40,127 nucleotides of DNA from Petrocella sp. FN5 (GTDB taxonomy: Bacteria > Bacillota > Clostridia > Lachnospirales > Vallitaleaceae). The notes beneath the pieces are model-generated. The model had not been told where the DNA came from. It did not search any database and worked only from the letters and a program-made list of their open reading frames with translations. The stretch is from contig NZ_JARGDP010000024.1 of NCBI RefSeq assembly GCF_029210395.1, positions 1 through 40,127 on the forward strand, read 5' to 3'. Each line of letters begins with the position of its first letter. The first letter of the stretch is position 1. Of this stretch, positions 8,632 to 15,764 are shown one piece after another. A program made the position numbers and the translations under genes.

Positions 8632-9369
8632 ATGAAAAAACAAGTAATTTTATTTGTAATTATAGTTATATCAATTATAGCTTTAGCTTTTATTGGAATA
8701 AAACTTATTATTAGAAATAATTATGATATCAGAATAGTAACGGATGATAGGTCTACCTTCTTTATATTTAGTTCTTCACAAAAAGAATATTATTTAGTTA
8801 ATTCTTCATTAGGTAAAGTAAAAACAAAACCATTTGATATTAATTCTAGCGAAATAACGGATGCTCAGTTAAAGCAAATCAAGGAAATTGAAGGAATAGA
8901 CAGTAAATTTTCGATTAGCGGAAGAGATGATTATCTACCTTATAAAGTATTCTTTTATGAAAACAATATTTTTTATACAAGATACAGTGGCGTATGGGAT
9001 CCTTCTACTGTCTCAGAGGAGGATCGGAAAGATTTTCGTGAATATATATATAAGTATGATTTAGACACAAAAGAATTAGAACAGATAAAAGTTCAATTAC
9101 ACTTTGGTGCTAGAGATGTGAGTGTTAAAAGAGAAGCATTAATATATATATATCCTCAAGTCAAACATGCTATATTAGAGAAAATAGGTAAAGGATTTGA
9201 TTATAATGACATATATTATGGTAATGGAAGAATTCTTTTTACCACATATAACTCTTCTTCAAGAAAAGGAACGAGAGAATACTTATTTGAATATATACCA
9301 GCGAAAAATGAAACAAGAAAAATTTTATTTACAACAGATAGTATTAAGGATGTTGATGTAATGAAGTAA
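8632..9369 (+). CDS. Membrane-anchored extracytoplasmic protein, unknown function
   Basis: Start chosen at the ATG at 8632, after AAGGAGG at 8614-8620; upstream in-frame codons lack a ribosome site. The 245-residue product has one N-terminal membrane segment (about 4-27) and an extracytoplasmic domain rich in Tyr, Phe, Ser and Asp with repeated short strands (for example YYLVNSS, IFYTRYSG, YIYKYDLDTKELEQI, EYLFEYIPAKNE). The 'YKYDLDTKELEQI' and 'FEYIPAKNETRKI' segments resemble single blades of beta-propeller or PQQ-like proteins, but there are too few for a full propeller. No family recognised. It is AT-rich like the gene before it and probably belongs to the same inserted block. Confidence 0.7.
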   Translation: MKKQVILFVIIVISIIALAFIGIKLIIRNNYDIRIVTDDRSTFFIFSSSQKEYYLVNSSLGKVKTKPFDINSSEITDAQLKQIKEIEGIDSKFSISGRDDYLPYKVFFYENNIFYTRYSGVWDPSTVSEEDRKDFREYIYKYDLDTKELEQIKVQLHFGARDVSVKREALIYIYPQVKHAILEKIGKGFDYNDIYYGNGRILFTTYNSSSRKGTREYLFEYIPAKNETRKILFTTDSIKDVDVMK

Positions 9370-9405
9370 AGTAGACTAATTTCACCAGCTTTGTTCGTTA
9401 GTTTG

Positions 9406-9447
9406 TCTTAGTTGACAAAATTAGAAGGGTCATGCTAATATAAAACC
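9406..9447 (+). repeat. Direct repeat, right copy (partner 4381-4421)
   Basis: Right member of the promoter-containing direct repeat. The two copies align over about 40 bases with a few substitutions, including in both -10 hexamers (TAAGAT against TAATAT). Confidence 0.75.
9412..9441 (+). promoter_or_regulatory. Promoter of the amino-sugar PTS cluster (copy 2)
   Basis: Consensus TTGACA (9412-9417), 18-base spacer and TAATAT (9436-9441). Transcripts from it would begin near 9448 and run straight into RAT 1 and RAT 2 before the HPr gene. Confidence 0.8.
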
Positions 9448-9453
9448 ATAGAA

Positions 9454-9508
9454 GGCGTGTTACTGTTTAATCAGGCATAAACCAAAAAAAATTTTGGTTT
9501 ATGCTTTA
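9454..9508 (+). promoter_or_regulatory. RAT 1 with overlapping terminator (tandem pair upstream of HPr gene)
   Basis: 9454-9483 matches the RNA antiterminator consensus of the BglG/SacY/LicT family (GG..TGTTACTG then CAGGCA.AAACC). Its 3' half is also the left arm of a terminator: GCATAAACCAAAA (9475-9487) pairs perfectly with 9492-9504, followed by a T-rich tract. Binding of the antiterminator encoded at 10134-10976 would stabilise the RAT fold and block termination. Confidence 0.88.
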
Positions 9509-9527
9509 TTATATTTTATAACTACTT

Positions 9528-9594
9528 GGCGTGTTACTGATTTTTTTAGGCATGAGCCACCAATCTTTAGGATTGTCAGGCTTATGCCTTTCAT
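9528..9594 (+). promoter_or_regulatory. RAT 2 with overlapping terminator
   Basis: A second module only 45 bases after RAT 1. GGCGTGTTACTG at 9528-9539 repeats the RAT 5' half exactly, and the 3' half (TTAGGCATGAGCC) is more diverged. AGGCATGAGCC (9548-9558) pairs with GGCTTATGCCT (9579-9589), with an inner CAATC/GATTG stem. The U-tract is weak (TTCAT). Confidence 0.75.
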
Positions 9595-9675
9595 ATCATA
9601 TTTGAACCTAATAACCTGATATCTAGAAATATCAGATCTAAGGACAAGGATGCTAAGAAAAAGGAGAAATCAGTT

Positions 9676-9948
9676 ATGATTGAAAAGAAATTTGTACTAG
9701 AAACAGAAGAAGGCCTACATGCAAGACCTGCCAGTATGTTGGCAAAAGCGACCATGAAATACAAATGTGATATTAAGCTTTTTAAGGACAAGGATAAAAC
9801 CAACGCCTATCAACCTAAGAGTATTCTGTCTTTGATGAGTGTGGGTGCCGGAAAAGGTGAATATCTGACTTTTGTTACCGAGGGTGATGACGAAGGAGAA
9901 GCGATGCGCTCTATAGAGAATCTTTTTGCTTCAAATTTTCAAGGATAG
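9676..9948 (+). CDS. HPr-family phosphocarrier protein
   Basis: The 90-residue protein is close to normal HPr length. It contains the phosphorylation motif GLHARPAS with His15, which receives phosphate from enzyme I, and the regulatory serine segment KSILSLMSVGAG with Ser49. Compared with usual HPr (Ser46 in a NAKSI context) there are three extra residues (YQP) before the serine loop, and the usual KSIMGVMSL reads KSILSLMSV. It may therefore be a dedicated or Crh-like paralogue, not the housekeeping HPr. AAGGAG (9660-9665) precedes the ATG. It is the first gene of the PTS cluster behind two tandem RAT modules, so its expression should depend on antitermination and substrate. No enzyme I gene is present in the window. 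Confidence 0.92.
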   Translation: MIEKKFVLETEEGLHARPASMLAKATMKYKCDIKLFKDKDKTNAYQPKSILSLMSVGAGKGEYLTFVTEGDDEGEAMRSIENLFASNFQG

Positions 9949-10011
9949 TAAAGACAGTTGTAATATTGCACAAGTAAATTTATAATTAAATGCTTTATTT
10001 GGTAAAAACTA

Positions 10012-10041
10012 TTGACAGATATTATAAGACCATGATAGGAT
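10012..10041 (+). promoter_or_regulatory. Promoter of the antiterminator gene
   Basis: TTGACA (10012-10017), 18-base spacer and TAGGAT (10036-10041), the same spacing as the HPr promoter. It gives the antiterminator gene its own transcription start just ahead of RAT 3. Confidence 0.6.
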
Positions 10042-10061
10042 ATTCTTATACAAAGCAATAA

Positions 10062-10121
10062 GGTGTGTTACTGTTTAATCAGGCATAAACCAAAAGGAAT
10101 AATTTTGGCTTATGCCTTTTA
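10062..10121 (+). promoter_or_regulatory. RAT 3 with overlapping terminator (autoregulatory)
   Basis: 10062-10091 differs from RAT 1 at only one position over about 30 bases. AGGCATAAACCAAAA (10081-10095) pairs with TTTTGGCTTATGCCT (10103-10117) with one mismatch, followed by TTTT. It lies 13-70 bases before the antiterminator gene, implying positive autoregulation. Confidence 0.87.
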
Positions 10122-10133
10122 AGTTGGTGAATT

Positions 10134-10976
10134 ATGAAATGTGAAATACTAAAAATCATGAATAACAATGTCATATGGGTTCTAGATGCCAAGAATAAGG
10201 CTGAAACGGTACTGATTGGCAAAGGTATCGGCTTTGGTGTTAAGTCGGGACAGCAGGTTGAGATCTCAGAAAAGGTCATTGATAAGGTTTTTATCACTTA
10301 TGATCAGAAGACGATGAAGGACTACATTGCCTTGGCTGAAAGCATCGATTCAACGATTATGGAAGTCTGTACAGAGATCATTATTTATGCAGAAAAGAAG
10401 CTTGGCAAGCTCAGCCATCGAGTTTATCCGGTACTGACAGATCACATTGCTTTTGCCCTTGAGAGATTAAAGAGCCAAATGGTGATAGAAAACCCTTTTC
10501 TTATGGAAATCAAAGGTATCTATCAAGATGAATATGAAATAGGCTTAAAAGCTCAAGATATGATTCTTAAAAAAATCGGTATTGATATCACAGAGGATGA
10601 AGTAGGCTTTATAGCTCTTCATATCAACGCAGCAAGAGAGAACAAAGACGTTAAAGAAATAATGAAAAACACAAGGCTGATTAAGATGGTGGTTGACAAC
10701 ATTGAAGAAGCTTTAGACTATAAGGTGGATATGGATTCTTTTACCTATCAGCGACTGGTAAGTCATATCAAAGGCAGTATTGAACGCTCAAGATTGGGTA
10801 AGACAATTACCAATCCCTTACTGGAGAGCATTAAGTTGGAATTTGCAAAAACCTATGCGATCGCCGCTAAGATTAGGGCAACCATTGAGAGGGAGTTGTC
10901 CATTAAGATTACGGATGATGAAGTCGGATACATGGCCATTCATATTGCGAGAATCAGTAAAAAAGCAGAGTTTTAG
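10134..10976 (+). CDS. BglG/LicT-family transcriptional antiterminator
   Basis: The 280-residue RNA-binding regulator has the family layout: a CAT RNA-binding domain at about 1-58 and two PTS regulation domains, PRD1 (about 65-170) and PRD2 (about 175-278). Each PRD keeps its two conserved histidine regions: LTDHIAFAL and ALHINAA in PRD1, LVSHIKGSI and MAIHIARI in PRD2. In this family phosphorylation of these histidines by HPr or by the cognate EIIB switches dimerisation and RAT binding. Four RAT sites lie in this cluster (9454, 9528, 10062 and 11014), one directly upstream of its own gene, so it very probably regulates HPr, itself and the transporter. The ribosome site is weak (GTTGGTGA). 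By context this is the amino-sugar PTS regulator. Confidence 0.93.
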   Translation: MKCEILKIMNNNVIWVLDAKNKAETVLIGKGIGFGVKSGQQVEISEKVIDKVFITYDQKTMKDYIALAESIDSTIMEVCTEIIIYAEKKLGKLSHRVYPVLTDHIAFALERLKSQMVIENPFLMEIKGIYQDEYEIGLKAQDMILKKIGIDITEDEVGFIALHINAARENKDVKEIMKNTRLIKMVVDNIEEALDYKVDMDSFTYQRLVSHIKGSIERSRLGKTITNPLLESIKLEFAKTYAIAAKIRATIERELSIKITDDEVGYMAIHIARISKKAEF

Positions 10977-11013
10977 TATCATATATTAGATCACTTAGTA
11001 TAGACCATAAAGT

Positions 11014-11083
11014 AGCGTGTAACTGAGAAAATCAGGCATAAGCTAATTCAATCATAATGATGGATTAGTTTATGCTTTTTTTT
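11014..11083 (+). promoter_or_regulatory. RAT 4 with overlapping terminator upstream of EIICB
   Basis: 11014-11043 is the most diverged RAT (GTGTAACTG in place of GTGTTACTG, and a different loop). GCATAAGCTAATTC (11036-11049) pairs with GGATTAGTTTATGC (11062-11075), followed by eight T, the strongest U-tract of the four. I see no clear promoter between the antiterminator gene and this site, so it probably governs readthrough into the transporter genes. Confidence 0.85.
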
Positions 11084-11116
11084 ATACTTTATCTAAATCA
11101 TGAAGGAGGAAGATTT

Positions 11117-12517
11117 ATGTTTACAAATGTATTTGGAAAGTTCCAAAAGTTAGGGAAGGCATTAATGACACCGATTGCAGTTTTACCCATAGCAGCCATA
11201 CTGCTTAGACTTGGTGCGGGGGTCCCAGGTATTGAGGGTATGTTTGCAGATATTATTCTAAAAGCAGGTGCCGGTGTTTTTGATAACTTGGCGATCTTGT
11301 TTGCCATTGGTATTGCTTTTGGTTTAGCAAAAGGCAATCATGGTGCTGCAGCCCTTGCGGGTGCTGTTGGTTACTTCGTGACCACCAATGTTTATACGGT
11401 CATCAATCCGGATGTTAATGCGGGTGTTTTTGTCGGTATAGTGGTAGGTATTATGGCAGGAATGTTGTATAATAAGTTTCATGATATACAATTGCCGGAG
11501 TTTCTTGGTTTCTTTGGCGGCAAGCGTTTTGTTCCTATCATTACATCCGTTGCATCCATATTTTTAGGTCTGGTTTTTGGGTACGTATGGCCCTTTATTC
11601 AAAACGGATTAGATACCTTCGGTAACTTAATTGTGACTTCAGGCGCTATTGGTCAATTTTTATACGGCTTCTTAAATCGTCTTCTTATTCCAACAGGCTT
11701 ACACCATGTATTAAACACCATTTTCTGGTTCACCCATGGTGAGTTCACTAATGCAGCAGGGGAAGTCATTCGAGGCGATTTGTTCCGATTCTTAGCAGGT
11801 GACCCAACAGCAGGTGTCTTTATGACAGGTTTCTTCCCGGTTATGATGTTTGGTTTACCGGCAGCAGCCCTTGCTATGTATACAACAGCCAAAAAAGAAT
11901 ATAAAACTTCTGTTGGTGGTGCACTGTTTAGTGTGGCTTTAACCGCTTTTCTAACAGGGATTACCGAACCGATTGAATTTATGTTTCTTTTCTTAGCACC
12001 TGGATTGTATTTTATTCATGCGGTACTTACAGGTGTTGCTTTGGTTATTACCAATATGTTAGGTATTTTACACGGATTTGGATTCTCAGCCGGCCTCTTT
12101 GACTATGTGATTAACTTTAATTTGGCATCCAAACCGGTATTACTCATATTTGTAGGCTTAGGTTTTGGCGTGGTTTATTATCTGGTATTTGTTTTTGCCA
12201 TTCGTAAGTTTGATTTATCCACACCAGGACGTGTAGATGAATCCGGTGAAGGTGTTGCGGATCTCATAGAAGAAAAAGGATTATCAGGACTAGCAGCAGA
12301 GTATCTTCTTGCCATAGGTGGTAAAGGTAATGTGGTTGAAGTGGATGCTTGTATCACCAGACTTAGATTGACACTAAAAGACAGCAGCATCGTTTCAGAA
12401 GATATGGTCAAAACACTGGGTGCATCTGGGGTGATTCGACCCAATAATAAAAATGTTCAGATCGTTGTAGGTACAAAAGCTGAAATCATTGCAGATGAAA
12501 TGAAGAGATTATTATAA
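11117..12517 (+). CDS. nagE: PTS EIICB permease, N-acetylglucosamine/glucose family
   Basis: The start is taken at the ATG at 11117 (MFTNVFGKFQKLGKALMTP), behind AAGGAGGA; codons upstream in frame overlap the RAT 4 terminator. The 466-residue protein has an EIIC membrane domain (about 1-375, many hydrophobic segments, including the substrate-binding region GITEPIEFMFLFLAP) and a C-terminal EIIB domain with the phosphocysteine motif DACITRLRL (Cys412). It transports and phosphorylates the sugar, taking phosphate from EIIA at the next gene. Placement before nagA and nagB makes N-acetylglucosamine the best substrate prediction, though glucose-family permeases share this architecture. There is no fused EIIA, unlike the three-domain enterobacterial NagE. 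Confidence 0.93.
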   Translation: MFTNVFGKFQKLGKALMTPIAVLPIAAILLRLGAGVPGIEGMFADIILKAGAGVFDNLAILFAIGIAFGLAKGNHGAAALAGAVGYFVTTNVYTVINPDVNAGVFVGIVVGIMAGMLYNKFHDIQLPEFLGFFGGKRFVPIITSVASIFLGLVFGYVWPFIQNGLDTFGNLIVTSGAIGQFLYGFLNRLLIPTGLHHVLNTIFWFTHGEFTNAAGEVIRGDLFRFLAGDPTAGVFMTGFFPVMMFGLPAAALAMYTTAKKEYKTSVGGALFSVALTAFLTGITEPIEFMFLFLAPGLYFIHAVLTGVALVITNMLGILHGFGFSAGLFDYVINFNLASKPVLLIFVGLGFGVVYYLVFVFAIRKFDLSTPGRVDESGEGVADLIEEKGLSGLAAEYLLAIGGKGNVVEVDACITRLRLTLKDSSIVSEDMVKTLGASGVIRPNNKNVQIVVGTKAEIIADEMKRLL

Positions 12518-12569
12518 CCAAGTATGAACACAAAACTTCCCAAGTAATTAAGTTAAGAAATAACAATGA

Positions 12570-12597
12570 GCTTGGAGTAGGAGGCTCTACTCCAAGC
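12570..12597 (+). promoter_or_regulatory. Perfect 11-bp hairpin between EIICB and EIIA genes
   Basis: GCTTGGAGTAG (12570-12580) and its exact complement (12587-12597) with a 6-base loop. It has no U-run and is therefore likelier an RNA-stability or processing element than a terminator. Confidence 0.5.
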
Positions 12598-12620
12598 GCA
12601 TTATCAAAAGGAGAACGCCC

Positions 12621-13091
12621 ATGTTTCAATTTATGAAGAAGAAAATAGAATTATTTGCACCGGCAAAATGTCAGGTTATACCGATCCACGAAGTGGAGGA
12701 TGCGGTTTTTTCTCAAAAAGTGGTAGGTGACGGGTGTGCAATCCTTCCTTATGAGGACATGATTTGTTCACCGGTTAATGGGGAAGTAACCCTTGTTTTT
12801 AGAACCAATCACGCCATTGGTATAAAAAGTGAAGAAGGGATTGAGCTTTTAATTCACATTGGTATTGATACGGTGGAATTAAAAGGTGAAGGTTTTGAGA
12901 ACCAGGTAAAATTAGGCGACCGGGTTAAAGTCGGAACGCCTCTTAGTAAAATCGATCGGGATTTTATTACAGCTCAGGGAAAAAGTCTACAGACCCCTAT
13001 TGTCATCACCAATGATTATAAAGTCGTTGAAGTTGAAAAAGGTGATAAAAATGTAGGTGCACTTATAATGAAGGTTGTTCAGAACAACTAA
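12621..13091 (+). CDS. PTS EIIA component, glucose (Crr) family
   Basis: The 156-residue protein is a normal-length stand-alone EIIA(Glc)-type domain: APAKCQVIPI start, DGCAILP, then the two conserved histidines in TNHAIGI (His64) and LLIHIGIDTVEL (His79, the expected phospho-acceptor). It accepts phosphate from HPr and passes it to Cys412 of the EIICB encoded just upstream. AAAGGAG lies before the ATG. It sits 103 bases after EIICB, the gap containing a perfect hairpin that may adjust the ratio of the two products. No N-terminal membrane-binding helix of the enterobacterial type is obvious. Confidence 0.93.
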   Translation: MFQFMKKKIELFAPAKCQVIPIHEVEDAVFSQKVVGDGCAILPYEDMICSPVNGEVTLVFRTNHAIGIKSEEGIELLIHIGIDTVELKGEGFENQVKLGDRVKVGTPLSKIDRDFITAQGKSLQTPIVITNDYKVVEVEKGDKNVGALIMKVVQNN

Positions 13092-13187
13092 AAAAGTAAT
13101 AGAGCAGTAAAGGGTTACTTAAGCATAAACGGTATTCTTATATATAGATTAAGAAGGTTAGTATGAAGTATAGAAAGAAGGTATAAG

Positions 13188-14324
13188 ATGAAAGGAATTA
13201 AAGGTGGACTTATATACCACCAAGGCAAATTCTATGAAGATTATGTGGTTTTATTTGAAGATGAAATTAACTTGGTTGCCCAAAGCAATCAAATCAATTA
13301 TAGAGAAGATGTGGATTGGATTGATGCCGGAGGTCATTATGTCATACCGGGACTCATAGATGTCCATATTCATGGCTACAAAGGTCATGATGTAATGGAC
13401 GGTGATGAAGCCGGTTTAAAAGCCATTGCAAAGGGTATTACAGAAAATGGTGTCACCAGTTTTTTACCAACAACCATGACCATGGAGACAACATATATTG
13501 AAATGGCCATTGAAAACATCAAAAAAGTAATGCTTCAGCCGGTGGAGGGTGCAGAAATCTTAGGCGTCCATATGGAGGGTCCTTATATAAGTAAGATTTA
13601 CAAGGGGGCTCAGTCTGAAAAAGCCATCTGCTTACCGGATCAAGATTTTGTAGAAAAATATAAGGATGTCATCAAAGTCATAACCATGGCACCGGAACTA
13701 GAAGGTTCAAAAGCTTTTATAGAAGCATTGAGTTCGGATATAAATATATCCCTTGGACATACAGGTGCGACCTATGAACAAGCAAGGGAAGCAATTAAAT
13801 CAGGTGCAAAGAGTGTAACTCATTTATTTAACGCCATGACAGGTTTACATCATAGAGAACCGGGTGTTGTAGGCGCTGCACTTGCTACGGATTGTTATGC
13901 TGAGCTCATAGCAGACGAGATTCATGTCCATCCTAGCCTATTTCAAGTGATTGCCAAGATTAAAGGCTTGGAAAAGTTGCTGCTTGTGACAGATTGTATG
14001 TGTGGTGGTGGCTTGTCAGAAGGTGAGTATGAACTTGGGGGTCAAAAAGTCAGTGTAAAAGAGGGCACTTGTACCTTAGAAGATGGTACTTTAGCAGGGA
14101 GTGTTCTTAAGTTGAATGAAGCCCTTGGCAATTTTGATAAGAATGTGACAGAGGAACTTGAAAAACTATTACCTTTGGCTACCCTCAATCAAGCAACCTA
14201 TCTGGGGATATCTGATAAAAAGGGTAGCATAGATGTGGGTAAAGATGCAGATCTGGTTATCATGGACCGAGCCTTTACCATACAGTCCACCTTTGTGAAA
14301 GGAAGAAAAGTATATGAAATATAG
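13188..14324 (+). CDS. nagA: N-acetylglucosamine-6-phosphate deacetylase
   Basis: The 378-residue amidohydrolase is full length. Visible landmarks are the metal-binding DVHIHGYKGHD (His60, His62), HMEGPYIS with the metal-ligand Glu, SLGHTGA and THLFNAM with conserved His residues, DEIHVHP, and LLVTDCMCGGG with the catalytic Asp region. It removes the acetyl group from GlcNAc-6-phosphate formed by the PTS, giving glucosamine-6-phosphate and acetate for NagB. The ribosome site is GAAGG before the ATG at 13188. It overlaps nagB by 11 bases. Confidence 0.96.
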   Translation: MKGIKGGLIYHQGKFYEDYVVLFEDEINLVAQSNQINYREDVDWIDAGGHYVIPGLIDVHIHGYKGHDVMDGDEAGLKAIAKGITENGVTSFLPTTMTMETTYIEMAIENIKKVMLQPVEGAEILGVHMEGPYISKIYKGAQSEKAICLPDQDFVEKYKDVIKVITMAPELEGSKAFIEALSSDINISLGHTGATYEQAREAIKSGAKSVTHLFNAMTGLHHREPGVVGAALATDCYAELIADEIHVHPSLFQVIAKIKGLEKLLLVTDCMCGGGLSEGEYELGGQKVSVKEGTCTLEDGTLAGSVLKLNEALGNFDKNVTEELEKLLPLATLNQATYLGISDKKGSIDVGKDADLVIMDRAFTIQSTFVKGRKVYEI

Positions 14325-15078
14325 GCATAAAGGTATGTCCATTCTGATGACTGAGAATTATGAAGAAATGAGCAAAAAAGCCGCTTTATTAGTGGCCGCT
14401 CAAGTGACCTTGCGTCCGGATAGTGTTCTTGGATTGGCGACAGGGTCCACACCAGAAGGCATGTACAAAGAGTTGGTCGCAATGTACGAGCAAGGTGAGA
14501 TTGACTTTTCAGAAGTAAAGACCTTCAATCTTGATGAGTATTATCCGATTGAAGAGAACAACCCTCAGAGTTATGCCTATTATATGAAAAAAAATCTATT
14601 TGACCATATCAATATCAACCCACAGGAAGTCCACATCCCAAATGGAACGGCAAGAGACGTTGAAGCTTCTTGTGAGGTTTATGACAAAATAATTGAGGCA
14701 GCCGGTGGCATCGACCTTCAGGTTCTAGGCATTGGTAATAATGGACACATCGGTTTTAATGAGCCGGACATACACTTTGAAGCGGGTACCCACTTGGTTG
14801 AATTGGACGATGAAACCATAGAAGCCAATGCCAGATTCTTCACTAGGATTGAAGACGTACCAAGGCGTGCCATCAGTATGGGGATTAGAACCATTATGCA
14901 TTCTAAAAAAATCATCTTACTGGCCAGTGGTGCCAGTAAGGGCAAGGTTATTAAGGCGATGCTCTTTGGTGAAGTAACACCGAACTTACCTGCATCCATT
15001 TTGCTTCTTCATAACGATGTGACCCTCATATTGGATAAAGAAGCTGCAGCTTATATCATAAAGCATTTAGAAAAATAG
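14314..15078 (+). CDS. nagB: Glucosamine-6-phosphate deaminase
   Basis: The full-length, 254-residue NagB/SugI-family enzyme converts glucosamine-6-phosphate to fructose-6-phosphate and ammonia. Visible signatures are LGLATGSTPEGMY (substrate phosphate loop), FNLDEYYPI with catalytic Asp74, NGHIGFNEP with His145, and SMGIRTIM. The start at 14314 has AAGGAA eight bases upstream and overlaps nagA. An alternative ATG at 14335 would give the N-terminus MSILMTENYEEMSKK, closer to the usual family start, but its ribosome site is only one base away. Last gene of the cluster, followed by a strong terminator. Confidence 0.95.
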   Translation: MKYRHKGMSILMTENYEEMSKKAALLVAAQVTLRPDSVLGLATGSTPEGMYKELVAMYEQGEIDFSEVKTFNLDEYYPIEENNPQSYAYYMKKNLFDHININPQEVHIPNGTARDVEASCEVYDKIIEAAGGIDLQVLGIGNNGHIGFNEPDIHFEAGTHLVELDDETIEANARFFTRIEDVPRRAISMGIRTIMHSKKIILLASGASKGKVIKAMLFGEVTPNLPASILLLHNDVTLILDKEAAAYIIKHLEK

Positions 15079-15092
15079 AAAACTTAGACTAA

Positions 15093-15154
15093 AAAAGGTA
15101 CCTGTAGATAGGACACTCATACGTGGAGTTCTTATTTACAGGTACCTTTTATTT
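15093..15154. terminator. Bidirectional terminator between nagB and the cupin gene
   Basis: AAAAGGTACCTGTA near 15093-15106 pairs with its complement at about 15137-15150, with A-runs on one side and T-runs on the other, so it can stop both nagB (plus) and the cupin gene (minus). Confidence 0.85.
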
Positions 15155-15182
15155 TAGATGTATTTTATTTTTATAATACACA

Positions 15183-15509
15183 TTATAGGATGAATTCATC
15201 TCGAATGGGTGTGAACACATCGAGTATTGCACCGTCTTCTAAAGCGACGACACCATGAACCACACCTGGATTTGCTAAATAAGAATCACCGGCTTCAACG
15301 ATTGTGGTTTCACCGCCACAGGTGAGTTCAAACTTACCGGATAAGATATAGCCGACTTGATCATGAATCTCGTGGCTATGAGGGTCACCAATACCACCTT
15401 TTTTAAAATCAAAACGAATCATCATCATCTTATCATTATGTACCATCAAGGTACGTGTTACCAGGTCACTTAGAAGGGTTACTTTTGCATCATTTTCCTT
15501 AATTACCAT
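15183..15509 (-). CDS. Small single-domain cupin protein
   Basis: The 108-residue protein is one cupin barrel. Motif 1 is present as DPHSHEIHDQVGYILSGKFEL (histidines plus Glu/Asp at the metal site), and motif 2 as GDSYLANPGVVHGVVAL with the last metal-binding His. No signal peptide is present, so it is cytoplasmic. The ribosome site AAAGGAG precedes the ATG at 15509. It is monocistronic and converges on nagB. Small cupins of this kind act as sugar isomerases, dioxygenases or sensors and the sequence does not decide between them; proximity to nag genes is only suggestive. Confidence 0.85.
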   Translation of the reverse strand: MVIKENDAKVTLLSDLVTRTLMVHNDKMMMIRFDFKKGGIGDPHSHEIHDQVGYILSGKFELTCGGETTIVEAGDSYLANPGVVHGVVALEDGAILDVFTPIRDEFIL

Positions 15510-15764
15510 GGTTTCTCCTTTATCTCTTCATACTCAGGTTTTGGCTAAGGGTATCTAGAAATTAATTCTATCATTAAACCTAGGAAGCGTCCATGAAAAA
15601 GTTAAGCTAAAGTGTTAATACATATGTGATAGAATGGAAGTAGGTCAAATCATTTAGGAACTTTAATTCAATGAATTCGTCCAATAACTATAGAAAATAT
15701 TGGATACGTTAAAGGATGACAACCTTATACTTGTGTCATTTTATATCGGACAAGGAGGCATAAT

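Noticed and set aside
4381-9447. Treating the promoter-bracketed block as a transposon or integrative element
   Set aside because: No transposase, integrase, terminal inverted repeats or tRNA site is visible; only a diverged direct repeat is supported.
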